A stretch of 64,000 nucleotides of DNA from Actinacidiphila bryophytorum (GTDB lineage: Bacteria; Actinomycetota; Actinomycetes; Streptomycetales; Streptomycetaceae), in assembly GCF_016916835.1 (NCBI RefSeq), contig NZ_JAFFIX010000004.1, forward strand, positions 310,001 to 374,000, given 5' to 3'. Below are positions 41,848-50,738 of the stretch, piece by piece. The position numbers and the translations under genes were made by a program. Below the pieces are notes generated by a model. It did no database searches. It had not been told where the DNA came from and saw only the letters and a list, made by a program, of their open reading frames with translations. Position 1 is the first letter of the stretch, and every line of letters starts with the position of its first letter.

Positions 41848-43079
41848 CGTCATCAGACGTTGCGTATCGGGTACTCATCGTCGACGACGACGCCAGAATG
41901 GCGGAGCAGCTCCAGGAGTTGCTGATCGACGAACTCGAGGATCTGGGGATCATCCACTTCGAAGCCGAGCAGGACTTCAACGCCGCCGAGGAGCGGCTGG
42001 GCCATGCGGACTTCGACCTGGTCATTCTCGACGTCCGGGACGCGTCCGACGGCAGTCCTTCTGCGGACATAGAAGGGCGGGGCCGCGAATTGTATGAGCG
42101 GATCGCCAGGGTCCGGTGGGTACCCGTGGTGTTCTTCACGGGTGTTCCGCAGCAAGTGCGTGCCCTGGAGGAGCCCCCACTCATCCGCGTGGTGACCAAG
42201 AACGCTTTGGATGATATTGCCCCCGCAGTCCGCGACGGCTTGGTGTCGGGTGTGTCGGCACTGACGCGTCGCATCTCGGCGCTGGTCGGTGACTACGTGC
42301 GCAACTTCATGCGTGATGTTGTGGCTCCGCACTGGGACGAGATAGCGGGCGCCGACCAGAACGAGATCGTCCCGATCATCGTCAATCGTCTTGCCGCATG
42401 GCTCAGGGAGAATGGTCTCCGAAAGCTTGACCAGAGCGTGGAGGGCGATCTCGTCGCTGTGGCGGCTCGACCCTCGGCAGCACGGGTCTACTTGATGCCT
42501 CCGGTCACGCACCATCTCACGGCGGCAGACCTCGTTCTCGACCCCGACGATGATTTGTGGTTGGTCATCACTCCGGCCTGCGACCTGTATGAGGACCACC
42601 CGGAGTCGAACGTGGCGAAGCCTCGCGTCGCCAAGGCCCAGTACGTACGCCTGGCCAAGGCCGATCGGGTATTCACGGAAGACGAGAAGTGCTCCGAGTC
42701 TCCCGCCATCTCCGAATGGCATAGGAGCTCCAAGACCAGCAAGGACAAGGCCCAGGCGCAGCGTGCCTTCCGAACTGATGACAACCGGTACTACGCGCTC
42801 CCTCAGTACCTCGACGTCCCGCATGTCGTGATCGACTTCGAGAATGTCAAATCGGAGAGCCTCGATGAGGTAAGAGCCTGGAAGCGGGTCGCAACACTCG
42901 ACAGTCCCTTCGCGGAGGCGGCGCTGATCGCATACAGCCGGTCCGTTGGCCGCATCGGTACGCCAGACGTCAGCTTCGACGATGTGCAGGTGCAGTTGGA
43001 ACTCATGAAAGCGAAGCCCGGCCACGTTCCAACCCAAAGCTCCGCGTCCGCGCCGCATGGTGAGTTCGTCAGCGACTGA
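41844..43079 (+). CDS. Response regulator with a novel effector domain
   Basis: The 411-residue protein has an intact receiver: RVLIVDDDARMAEQL, phospho-Asp in DLVILDVRDA, FFTG and VTKNALDD. No helix-turn-helix follows. Instead, about 270 residues contain HHLTAADLVLDPDDDLWLVI then TPACDLYEDHPESNVAKPRV, a segment I associate with uncharacterised effectors in defence-like two-component loci. It should be the output of the double-ATPase sensor, perhaps acting on nucleic acid or protein instead of on promoters. The start is the GTG overlapping the kinase stop. Confidence 0.85.
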   Translation: MTSSDVAYRVLIVDDDARMAEQLQELLIDELEDLGIIHFEAEQDFNAAEERLGHADFDLVILDVRDASDGSPSADIEGRGRELYERIARVRWVPVVFFTGVPQQVRALEEPPLIRVVTKNALDDIAPAVRDGLVSGVSALTRRISALVGDYVRNFMRDVVAPHWDEIAGADQNEIVPIIVNRLAAWLRENGLRKLDQSVEGDLVAVAARPSAARVYLMPPVTHHLTAADLVLDPDDDLWLVITPACDLYEDHPESNVAKPRVAKAQYVRLAKADRVFTEDEKCSESPAISEWHRSSKTSKDKAQAQRAFRTDDNRYYALPQYLDVPHVVIDFENVKSESLDEVRAWKRVATLDSPFAEAALIAYSRSVGRIGTPDVSFDDVQVQLELMKAKPGHVPTQSSASAPHGEFVSD

Positions 43080-43254
43080 ACGCCCCATTTCAGTTCCCGT
43101 TCATGATCGGTACGCGAACCGTCACCTCAGGCCGCGGCGAGTCATCATGACAGGGTCGAACTCTTGCGAGACAAGCTACTCCCGCCAGGCAAACTCCATC
43201 CATGTCGACAAGATCAGCAACCGAATCTCACTTCCTGACGAAAGCCCTGATGAC

Positions 43255-44424
43255 TCAGGACTCCAGGCGTTGCAGGCGGCTGGATGCCTCGGCGAGGACC
43301 GCGTGCTGTTTGCAGGAGGCAAAGCGGACCTGAGTGCGGCCGGCGTCCGGGTGGTCGTAGAAGACGGAGTTGGGGACGGCGACCACTCCGCAGCGTTCGG
43401 GGAGTGAGCGGCAGAAGGCGAGGGCGTCCTTCTCGCCGAGGGCGGCGATGTCGGTGGTGATGAAGTACGTGCCCTGGGGGCGGTAGACCTCGAAGCCGGC
43501 GGTGGTGAGGCCGTCGGCCAGGAGGTCGCGCTTCGCCTGGAGGTCGTCGCGGAAGGCGGTGAAGTAGTCGTCGGGGAGACGGAGGGCCTCCGCGATGGCG
43601 TACTGGAAGGGGCCCGAGGCGACGTATGTGAGGAACTGCTTGGAGGTGCGGACGGCCGCGACGAGGGGAGCGGAGGCGGTAACCCAGCCAACCTTCCAAC
43701 CCGTGAACGAGAAGGTCTTGCCCGCCGAGGAGATGGATACCGTCCGGTCGCGCATGCCGGGTAGCGAGATCAGCGGGGTGTGGGCGCCGCCGTCGAAGAC
43801 CAGGTGCTCGTAGACCTCGTCGGTGACCACCAGCAGGTCGCGCTCCACGGCCAGTTCGGCGATCGCCGTCAGCTCGTCGCCGGTGAGGACCATGCCCGTC
43901 GGGTTGTGCGGGCTGTTCAGGAGCAGCAGGCGGGTGCGCGGAGTCACGGCCGCACGCAGCGCGTCCAGGTCCGGGCGAAAATCGGGGGCGCGCAGCGTCA
44001 GCGGGACGCGTACCCCGCCGGCCATCGCGATGCTCGCCGCGTAGGAGTCGTAGAAGGGCTCGAACGCGATGACCTCATCGCCCGGTTCGAGCAGCGCGAG
44101 CATCGCCGCCGCGATCGCTTCGGTCGCGCCCGCGGTCACCAGCACCTCTGTGTCCGGGTCGAAGCTCAGCCCGTAGAAGCGGCGCTGGTGGTCGGCGATC
44201 GCCGTACGCAGCTCCGGAACACCCATCCCCGGCGGGTACTGGTTGCCGCGCCCATCACGTAGCGCGCGCACCGCGGCCTCCCGGATTGCCTCCGGTCCAT
44301 CCGTGTCCGGGAAGCCCTGGCCCAGGTTGATTGCGCCCGTCGCCAGCGCCAGCGCGGACATCTCCGCGAAGATCGTCGTCCCGAGGCCGTCCAGCCTGCG
44401 GTTCAGCAGCGGCCTGCCGCTCAT
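43255..44424 (-). CDS. Complete aminotransferase carried by the element (spare copy)
   Basis: The 389-residue protein is a class I/II PLP aminotransferase (DapC/aspartate-aminotransferase-like). The PLP lysine is in SISSAGKTFSFTGWKVGWV, and LNSPHNPTGMVLTG and VVTDEVYEHLVFD are present. It aligns in register with the split host gene (44493-45272 plus 7660-8095), but at roughly 70-85 percent identity, so it came from another source. It lies 96 bp inside attR and would replace the activity lost by integration. Around the attB core ACCCAG the flanks differ at third positions. Confidence 0.9.
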   Translation of the reverse strand: MSGRPLLNRRLDGLGTTIFAEMSALALATGAINLGQGFPDTDGPEAIREAAVRALRDGRGNQYPPGMGVPELRTAIADHQRRFYGLSFDPDTEVLVTAGATEAIAAAMLALLEPGDEVIAFEPFYDSYAASIAMAGGVRVPLTLRAPDFRPDLDALRAAVTPRTRLLLLNSPHNPTGMVLTGDELTAIAELAVERDLLVVTDEVYEHLVFDGGAHTPLISLPGMRDRTVSISSAGKTFSFTGWKVGWVTASAPLVAAVRTSKQFLTYVASGPFQYAIAEALRLPDDYFTAFRDDLQAKRDLLADGLTTAGFEVYRPQGTYFITTDIAALGEKDALAFCRSLPERCGVVAVPNSVFYDHPDAGRTQVRFASCKQHAVLAEASSRLQRLES

Positions 44425-44492
44425 CTCTCCACCGTCCTCAACCCGGGTTCCGATCGTCCAAGGTCCATCCTGGCCGACGCACAGCAGGACGC

Positions 44493-45272
44493 CTACGCGG
44501 CCAGCGTCCAATAGGCAGGTGAAAATGGCTTGACCCAGCCGACCTTCCAGCCTGTGAAGGAGAAGGTCTTGCCGGCCGACGAGATCGAGACCGTGCGGTC
44601 GTGCATTCCGGGGAGGGAGGCCAGCGGGATGTGGGTGCCGTCGAAGGCGAGGTGTTCGTAGACCTCGTCGGTGACGACGAGCAGGTCGCGTTCGACGGCG
44701 AGTTCGGCGATCGCGCTCAGCTCGGCGGGGGTGAGGACCGTGCCCGTGGGGTTGTGGGGGGAGTTGAGCAGGAGCAGGCGGGTGCGGGGGGTGACGGCCG
44801 CGCGCAGGGCGTCGAGGTCGGGGCGGAAGTCGGGGGCGCGCAGGGTCAGGGGGACGCGGACGCCGCCGGCCATGGCGATGCAGGCGGCGTAGGAGTCGTA
44901 GAAGGGCTCGAAGGCGATGACCTCGTCGCCGGGTTCGAGCAGGGCGAGCATGGCCGCGGCGATCGCCTCGGTCGCGCCCGCGGTGACCAGCACCTGCGTG
45001 TCGGGGTCGGGGTCGAGGCCGTAGAAGCGGCGCTGGTGCTTGGCGACGGCGGTACGCAGTTCGGGGACGCCCATACCTGGCGGGTACTGGTTGCCGCGGC
45101 CGTCCCGCAGGGCGCGTACGGCGGCCTCGCGTACGGACTCGGGGCCGTCGGTGTCGGGGAAGCCCTGGCCGAGGTTGATCGCCCCGGTCGCCAGTGCGAG
45201 CGCGGACATCTCCGCGAAGATCGTCGTGCCGAAGCCGTCGAGACTGCGGTTCAGCGGAGGCCTTGCCGGCAT
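44493..45272 (-). pseudogene. Host aminotransferase 5' part, cut by the element
   Basis: It starts MPARPPLNRSLDGFGTTIFA and encodes the first ~245 residues of the aminotransferase, including the PLP lysine in SSAGKTFSFTGWKVGWV. After that the sequence turns into element DNA, adding KPFSPAYWTLAA and a stop. The C-terminal small domain is missing, so the product should be inactive. Removing the element would rejoin it with 7660-8095 at the core ACCCAG. Confidence 0.9.
44520..44538. other. attR of the integrative element
   Basis: The phage-side arm TGAAAATGGCTTG (44520-44532) meets the core ACCCAG (44533-44538), after which the host aminotransferase sequence CCGACCTTCCAG begins. TGAAAA here mirrors TTTTCA at 8105-8110, forming the outer inverted repeat of the reconstructed attP. 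Confidence 0.75.
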
Positions 45273-45340
45273 GTCGGCTCCTCGTGCGCGTCCGGGTCGG
45301 TGGCTGCACGGTCGGTCCGTGCAGGGGGCGGGACCACAGA

Positions 45341-46102
45341 CTATGCGGCGCCGGGCGGCTCGGTGTCCGGCGCGGCTGCGGGGTCGCGCAGTTCGACGCA
45401 GCACCTGCCGGCGCAGGGGGCCAGGACCGCGTCGACGCCGGTGGCTTCGAGGCCGTCGAGTATCCCGCCGAGGAAGGCGTGGTTGAGGCCGCAGACCAGT
45501 TCGGGGGAGCGGGCCGCCAGGTGGTGGAAGGGGCAGTTGAGCAGCGCGAGGCTGGTGGGGCTGCGGCGCTCGGGCTCGAAGCCGTACTGGGCGAGCAGCG
45601 GTTCCGTGGCGCTCAGCGAGCGTTCCGGGCCGAGGCGGCCGGGGCGGATGCGGGTGCGTTCCGCCGCGCCGATGTCCTGGCCGCACTGCCGGGCGGTCCG
45701 CAGGGCTGCCGCGCGGGCGCCTTCGCCGGGGCGCTGGGCGAGGACCGCGTCGAGCAGGATCTCGGCGATCACGTCGGGGCGGCGCTCGGGGATGCTGACC
45801 CGGATGTCGGCGGGCGTCGGCTCGTAGACCTTCGGTTTGCGGCCGACCTTGCGGACGCCGCCGGGGTTGTCGTACCAGGCGCGGAGCAGGCCGGCCTCGA
45901 CGAGTTTGTCGAGGTGGAAGGCGGCGAGCTTGGCCGAGATGCCGGCTTCGGCGGCGGCCTCCTCGCGGGTGACGGGGTGCCGGACCCGGCGCGCGAAGGC
46001 GTACATGCGGCGGCGCTGCTCGTCGGCGAGGACCGCCACCGCTCCGACCGGGTCGCCGCCCGGGGGCGGGGCGTCGTCAGAGGGGGCGGGAGGTGTGGCC
46101 AC
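45341..46102 (-). CDS. HTH transcriptional regulator with C-terminal cysteine cluster
   Basis: The 253-residue protein has an ArsR-like winged helix (HPVTREEAAAEAGISAKLAA, FHLDKLVEAGLLRAWYDNPG). Its C-terminal sensor domain has cysteines in LNCPFHHLAARS, ELVCGLNH and LAPCAGRCCVEL, reminiscent of SufR/MtrR-like iron-sulfur regulators. It lies upstream of the aminotransferase on the same strand and diverges from folE, so it may control either. GTG 46102 fits the shared intergenic region. Confidence 0.8.
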   Translation of the reverse strand: MATPPAPSDDAPPPGGDPVGAVAVLADEQRRRMYAFARRVRHPVTREEAAAEAGISAKLAAFHLDKLVEAGLLRAWYDNPGGVRKVGRKPKVYEPTPADIRVSIPERRPDVIAEILLDAVLAQRPGEGARAAALRTARQCGQDIGAAERTRIRPGRLGPERSLSATEPLLAQYGFEPERRSPTSLALLNCPFHHLAARSPELVCGLNHAFLGGILDGLEATGVDAVLAPCAGRCCVELRDPAAAPDTEPPGAA

Positions 46103-46167
46103 ACCTCCACGATAACGCCTACGGGCATGGCCGTAACCGCTCGGCGCGGCCCGAAGCGCTCGCAATC

Positions 46168-46196
46168 TTGACCCCGGATGCTAATAAGTCCAATAC
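46168..46196 (+). promoter_or_regulatory. Likely folE promoter
   Basis: TTGACC (46168) and CAATAC (46191) are separated by 17 bp in an AT-rich patch ~35 bp before the folE start. This matches the spacing of a housekeeping sigma promoter. Confidence 0.5.
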
Positions 46197-46230
46197 TTGT
46201 TGGCGAAAACACCTGTCGAGGAGGCCCGCA

Positions 46231-46947
46231 GTGACGAGCGCACCGCACCGCAGAACCCAGCCGCCCGCCACCACGGGATCGCATGCGGCCGCGGGGCCGC
46301 AGCATGCGACGGGGCCGCAGCACGCCACGGGAGTGCAGCACGCGGCGGGAACGCAGCCCGCCCTGCGGGTGGTGCACAGCACGGACGGCGTGGACATGGC
46401 CGCAGCGGAAGGCGCCGCCCGGCAGTTCCTGCACGCCCTCGGGGTGCCCACCGAGAGCGAGAGCATGCGCGGCACACCCGGGCGGATGGCCCGCGCCTAT
46501 GCCGAGCTGTTCAGCCCGCGGCCCTTCGACCTGACGACCTTCCCCAACGACGAGGGCTACGACGAACTGGTCCTGGCCCGCTCGATCCCGGTCCGCTCGG
46601 TGTGCGAGCACCACCTGCTGCCCTTCGTCGGCACCGCCCACGTCGGGTACCTGCCCGCCGACCGGATACTCGGCCTGTCCAAACTCGCCCGCGTCGTCGA
46701 GCACTTCGCCTGCCGTCCGCAGGTGCAGGAGCGCCTCACCAAGCAGATCGCCGACTGGTTGCAGGCCCAACTCGCCCCCAAGGGCGTGGGCGTGGTCATC
46801 GAGGCCGAGCACACCTGCATGACGCTGCGCGGCGTCCAGGCCACCGGCTCCACCACCGTGACCTCCAGCCTGCAGGGGCTGCTGCGCCACGACCCGCGCT
46901 CCCGGGGCGAGTTCCTGGCGCTGACGGGGCGCGCGGCGGTGAGCTGA
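46231..46947 (+). CDS. folE: GTP cyclohydrolase I
   Basis: The 238-residue protein is a FolE-type enzyme converting GTP to dihydroneopterin triphosphate for folate synthesis. It has the zinc ligands in IPVRSVCEHHLLPFVGTAHV and EAEHTCMTLRGVQATGS, with RVVEHFACRPQVQERLTKQI between. GTG 46231 follows GAGGAGG at a good distance. The first ~50 residues are a low-complexity QHATG-type repeat absent from most FolE proteins and probably disordered. Confidence 0.95.
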   Translation: MTSAPHRRTQPPATTGSHAAAGPQHATGPQHATGVQHAAGTQPALRVVHSTDGVDMAAAEGAARQFLHALGVPTESESMRGTPGRMARAYAELFSPRPFDLTTFPNDEGYDELVLARSIPVRSVCEHHLLPFVGTAHVGYLPADRILGLSKLARVVEHFACRPQVQERLTKQIADWLQAQLAPKGVGVVIEAEHTCMTLRGVQATGSTTVTSSLQGLLRHDPRSRGEFLALTGRAAVS

Positions 46948-47398
46948 GCGGGGCGCGGCTGCGACCACTGGGCGGGGCGCGGCTGCGGCCGCCGGACCGG
47001 GCGCGTCCGCACCCGCCGAACCGGGCGCGGCTGCGACCACTGGACGGGGCGCGTCCGCACCCGCCGGACCGGGCGCGCAGCCGCGTGCCGAGCGCCACCT
47101 TGCGTGCCACCCCGCTGTGCCGTCAGGGGCGGGCGGGAGCCATGGGACGGGTGCGGGTGAACACCTGAACTCGTCGGCGCTCCAAGGGATGGAAAGTGCG
47201 CACAGATGGGTAAAAACGCTGAACCCGACCCTGGATCCATGATTCCGTAGGTCTCGGACCCATTTCGAGTCGGGACCGTTCGGGTCCAGCGGACCCCACG
47301 TGGGCACGAGCCGACGCGCGCCCTGTCACCCGGGCGCGCGGAGCGGCCCAACTCATCCACTGCGTGCTCGATCCACTGCGTGCTTGCGGAGCCGACCC
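46948..47398. repeat. GC-rich imperfect tandem repeats and non-coding DNA
   Basis: From 46948 to about 47095, units like GGGCGCGGCTGCGACCACTG and CCGGGCGCGTCCGCACCCG recur four or more times in imperfect order. The rest shows no gene. These are not CRISPR repeats because units vary and there are no spacers. Confidence 0.5.
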
Positions 47399-47920
47399 AT
47401 GCTCACCACCCTGCAAACCTCCTACACCGACACCCGAGCGGGAGACCTCGCCTGGTGCCTCGGCAAAGACGCGCTCCCCGCGCTCGCCGTGCTCAACGTC
47501 GAGGTCGGAGACGGCCTCCGGCTGCGCGCCAAGGTCGAATTACGCCTGCTGGGCGCCTCGCACCAGGTGCTGGTCGACGCCGGGCGCGGCGAGTGCTCGG
47601 AAACGGTCGCGTGCATGCCGGGCAGCCAGGCGCCGCTGCCCTTCGGGGTGGCCCGCCGGGTGGGCGTGTGGGACTACGAGTTCGCGGCCCGTATCGAGAC
47701 GCTCTCGCAGGGCTCCTTCGCGGGCCGCGCGCAGGAGTTGCTCGCACTGGTCGCCGACCACCCGCACGGGCTCGCCGGCACCTTCCCCGGCGACCCGCAC
47801 GCCTTCACCGCGCTGCTGGTGCAGTACGCGGAAGGGGGCGTGCGCTGGCGCACCTGGCACGCGTATCCGCAGGAGGGGCGGCTGGTGACCACCAGGACCC
47901 GGGTGAACGCGCTGGCCTGA
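47399..47920 (+). CDS. DUF2617 family protein
   Basis: The 173-residue protein matches actinobacterial DUF2617, with LTTLQTSYTDTRAGDLAWCL, VARRVGVWDYEFAARIETLS and the C-terminal WRTWHAYPQEGRLVTTRTRV. Its role is unknown, but it is usually encoded next to the spermidine-synthase-like membrane protein that follows here. No signal peptide is seen. The ATG at 47399 fits the family N-terminus. Confidence 0.9.
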   Translation: MLTTLQTSYTDTRAGDLAWCLGKDALPALAVLNVEVGDGLRLRAKVELRLLGASHQVLVDAGRGECSETVACMPGSQAPLPFGVARRVGVWDYEFAARIETLSQGSFAGRAQELLALVADHPHGLAGTFPGDPHAFTALLVQYAEGGVRWRTWHAYPQEGRLVTTRTRVNALA

Positions 47921-48010
47921 CCCGATACCGCCCCGGTCCGCCGCCCGCAGCCGCCGATTGCACCCCTGTGGGTGACCGGTGGCGCCACGACCCTGACATA
48001 GCGTGCACTC

Positions 48011-49645
48011 ATGATCGACCAGCGCCACCGCAACGAGGCCCCGCGACTCGCCCCGCGGTTACCGGTGCCCGCGGCCGCGGCCCGCGCGCTGGTGCTCGCC
48101 GCCGTCTTCGTCTGCGCCGCCTGCGGGCTCGTCTACGAACTCGAACTCGTCGCCCTGGCCTCCTACCTGGTCGGCGACTCGGTCACCCAGGCCTCGGTGA
48201 TCCTGTCGGTGATGGTCTTCGCCATGGGCTGCGGCTCGCTGCTGGCAAAACGCTTACGCGGCCGGGCCGCCGCCGCCTTCGCCGCCGTGGAGACCGGGCT
48301 CGCCCTGGTCGGCGGCCTGTCGGTGATGGTCCTCTACGGCTTCTTCGCCTGGTTCGGGCAGGCCACCCCCGCCATAGTCGGCTGCGCCTTCGCCATCGGG
48401 GTGCTGACCGGCGCGGAGGTGCCGCTGCTGATGACGCTGGTGCAGCGGATCAGGCGGCAGGACGCGGGCGGCGCGGTCGCCGACCTCTTCGCCGCCGACT
48501 ACGTGGGCGCCCTCGTCGGCGGGCTCGCCTTCCCCTTCCTGCTGCTGCCGCACTTCGGGCAGCTGACCGGTGCGCTGGCCACCGGCGTGGTCAACGCGGC
48601 GGCCGGCGGCGCGACCGTGCTGTGGCTCTTCCGCGGCGACCTCAGCCGGCGCGCCCGCGGCTGGCTGCTGGTCGCCAACGTCCTGGTGCTCGCGGTGCTC
48701 GCCGGCGCCGCGGCCGCCTCAGGACCCTTCGAGCGGGCGGCCAGGCGGGCCGTCTACGGCGGTGACGTGCAGGTCGCGGAGCAGACCCCGGTCCAGGAGA
48801 TCGTCCTGACCGGCGGCGGCAGCACCGGCCGCCCGCTGCGGCTCTACCTCGACGGCCGGCTGCGGGTCGCGGGCAGCGCCACCGCCCGCTACGCCCAGGC
48901 CCTCGTCCACCCGGCCATGAACGGCCCGCACACCCGGGTCCTGGTCCTCGGCGGCGGCGACGGCCTCGCGCTGCGCGAGGTGCTGCGCTACGGGGACGTC
49001 GCCGAGGTCACCGCCGTCCAGCCCGACGCCGAGCTGCTGCGGCTGGCCCGCACCGAACCCGACCTGCGCGCGCTCAACGGCCGGGCCTACGACGACCCCC
49101 GGGTCCGGGCGGTCACCGCCGACCCCTTCGACTGGCTGCGCGGCCTGCGCCCCGGCGACGCCCGCGGGACCTACGACGTGATCGTCGCCGACCTGGCCGA
49201 CCCGGGGATCTCCCGCAGCGCCAAGCTGTACTCGCAGGAGTTCTACGGCCTGGCCGCTCGCGCACTGGCACCCGGCGGGCGGCTCGCCGTCCGGGCGGGG
49301 ACGGCGGCGGGCGCGGCCCGTACGTTCTGGACGATCGACGCGACCGTACGGGCCGCCGGGCTGCACACCTCGCCGTACTGGCTGCCGGTGTCCCCGGCCG
49401 GACCGGGGGCGGGAGCCGGTGCGGGACCCGGTGCCCGAGCGGGCGCGGTCCAGGAGGATGCGCCCGACCAGGCCTATCTGCTCGCCGCCCGGGCCGCGGC
49501 ACCCCGGCTGGCCCTTCCCCCGGGGACCCCGCGGACGCTCACCCCGCCGGCCCTGCGGCTGGCCGCCCGGGCGCCGCTGCCCACCCGGCCCATCCGCTCG
49601 CTGCCGCCCTCGACGCTGCTGCGGCCCCGGATACCGGCTTCGTAG
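48011..49645 (+). CDS. Membrane-anchored spermidine synthase-like protein
   Basis: The 544-residue protein has about seven N-terminal membrane segments ([20 protein letters not shown] through [14 protein letters not shown]). A methyltransferase-fold domain with [20 protein letters not shown] and [20 protein letters not shown] follows, typical of polyamine aminopropyltransferases. Its substrate in Streptomyces is unproven. It follows the DUF2617 gene on the same strand. The C-terminus after ~470 is Gly/Ala/Pro-rich. Confidence 0.9.
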   Translation: MIDQRHRNEAPRLAPRLPVPAAAARALVLAAVFVCAACGLVYELELVALASYLVGDSVTQASVILSVMVFAMGCGSLLAKRLRGRAAAAFAAVETGLALVGGLSVMVLYGFFAWFGQATPAIVGCAFAIGVLTGAEVPLLMTLVQRIRRQDAGGAVADLFAADYVGALVGGLAFPFLLLPHFGQLTGALATGVVNAAAGGATVLWLFRGDLSRRARGWLLVANVLVLAVLAGAAAASGPFERAARRAVYGGDVQVAEQTPVQEIVLTGGGSTGRPLRLYLDGRLRVAGSATARYAQALVHPAMNGPHTRVLVLGGGDGLALREVLRYGDVAEVTAVQPDAELLRLARTEPDLRALNGRAYDDPRVRAVTADPFDWLRGLRPGDARGTYDVIVADLADPGISRSAKLYSQEFYGLAARALAPGGRLAVRAGTAAGAARTFWTIDATVRAAGLHTSPYWLPVSPAGPGAGAGAGPGARAGAVQEDAPDQAYLLAARAAAPRLALPPGTPRTLTPPALRLAARAPLPTRPIRSLPPSTLLRPRIPAS

Positions 49646-49725
49646 GGCGGGGGCAGGGGGAGCCGCTGAAAAAGTGCGGGCCGGGGAAACGTCAAGGGGG
49701 CGCGCTGGTGGGTAGGCTCCGCCGC

Positions 49726-50649
49726 ATGGAGCATGAGTCCTTCGTTCCGGGCATGACCACCGCGCGTATGGTGCAGGCGCTGCGCACGCCGGATGTGGTG
49801 CGGGCCAGCCTGCCCGGCTGGCAGCCCGACGCCGGTGAGGCGCCCGACGGCGGCGCCGAGGGGCGGCTGCGGCTGCGCGTCGGCGGTTCCACGATCACCT
49901 ACCGCGGCACCGTGACGGTGAGCGGGGAAGGGCCTGGCTTCACGGTGGAGGCCGTCGGCACCGAGGTGCGCGGCGGCGCGGGCGTCACGGCGAACGCCGA
50001 GGTCACGGTGGTGACGGCCGTGCAGCCCGAGGCCGGCGTGACGGTGGTCTGGCGGGGCGAGGCGCGGGCGGAGGGCCGGCTGACGACGTACGAGCCCGCG
50101 GCGGTGGAGGCGGCCGTACGGCGGCTGCTGGACCGTTTCTGTGCCGAGCTGGCGGCGAACGCCCCGGCGGCGGACACACGCGACGAGGGTGAGCCGGCCG
50201 ACGGGCCGCAGGACGTACCGGAGGACGCACGGGGGGACGACGCGTCTCAGGACGCGGCCGGGCAGGCTCCCGCGGACGCGGCCGGGCAGGCCCGGGACGA
50301 CGCCGACGGCGAGCCGGAGCCGGACGTGGTGGACGACCTGGGGGAGCCGGGGCCGCCCGCCGACGACCTGGAGGACTTCGAGCTGGTCGAGGTCGAGGTG
50401 GAGGTCCCGGAGAGTGCCGCGGCGCTCGACGACCTCGTACCGCCCGCCGAGGCCGCGCACGCCCGCAGGACGATGATCGGCCGCAGCGCGGAAGAGGTCG
50501 ACCACGCGCCGCCGCGCGGACGGTACGCGCCCGTGCCCGCGCCTGACAGCTCGTCCGCTGCCGCCACCCTGCGCTGGGCGGCACCTGTCGCGGCGGCCCT
50601 GGTCGCCTCCGCGGTCGTCGTCGGGCGGGTTCTGCGGCGCCGCGGGTAG
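49726..50649 (+). CDS. SRPBCC (CoxG-like) domain protein
   Basis: The 307-residue protein starts MEHESFVPGMTTARMVQALR and has a START/SRPBCC fold over ~140 residues (GRLRLRVGGSTITYRGTVTV, EARAEGRLTTYEPAAVEAAV). A long acidic Asp/Glu/Pro linker and a final membrane anchor AAPVAAALVASAVVVGRVL with basic residues follow. It may bind a hydrophobic ligand at the membrane. Function is unknown. Confidence 0.85.
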   Translation: MEHESFVPGMTTARMVQALRTPDVVRASLPGWQPDAGEAPDGGAEGRLRLRVGGSTITYRGTVTVSGEGPGFTVEAVGTEVRGGAGVTANAEVTVVTAVQPEAGVTVVWRGEARAEGRLTTYEPAAVEAAVRRLLDRFCAELAANAPAADTRDEGEPADGPQDVPEDARGDDASQDAAGQAPADAAGQARDDADGEPEPDVVDDLGEPGPPADDLEDFELVEVEVEVPESAAALDDLVPPAEAAHARRTMIGRSAEEVDHAPPRGRYAPVPAPDSSSAAATLRWAAPVAAALVASAVVVGRVLRRRG

Positions 50650-50738
50650 CCGCCCCGGGCGGGGTGTCCGGGAGCGTCCACCACCCAGTCGCCGGACCAT
50701 AAGTGAACGTCAGAGCACCCGCCCGCTACGCTCGTCGC

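Larger units (their letters stand above)
8096..44538. mobile_element. Integrative mobilizable element (~36.4 kb) in an aminotransferase gene
   Basis: Boundaries are the matching ACCCAG cores where the host aminotransferase gene is split. The left end carries the serine integrase 28 bp from the core. Next come small-function genes, a tRNA-like gene, a DNA-binding protein, DUF2637, MobC and a MOBP-like relaxase. The rest is the radical SAM operon, an IS630 element, the defence island and a spare aminotransferase at the extreme right end. No DNA translocase or mating-pair gene was found, so transfer would need a helper. The element is predicted to be excisable with a recombination directionality factor that I could not identify. 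Confidence 0.8.

Noticed and set aside
8096..44538. Element as a prophage
   Set aside because: No capsid, terminase, portal, tail or lysis genes were seen; relaxase and MobC indicate a mobilizable element.
8096..44538. Element as a self-transmissible AICE
   Set aside because: No TraB/FtsK-like translocase or type IV secretion gene is present, and integration uses a serine rather than a tyrosine recombinase.
46948..47095. Tandem GC-rich units that might be a CRISPR array
   Set aside because: Units differ in length and sequence, there are no unique spacers of even size and no cas gene is nearby.
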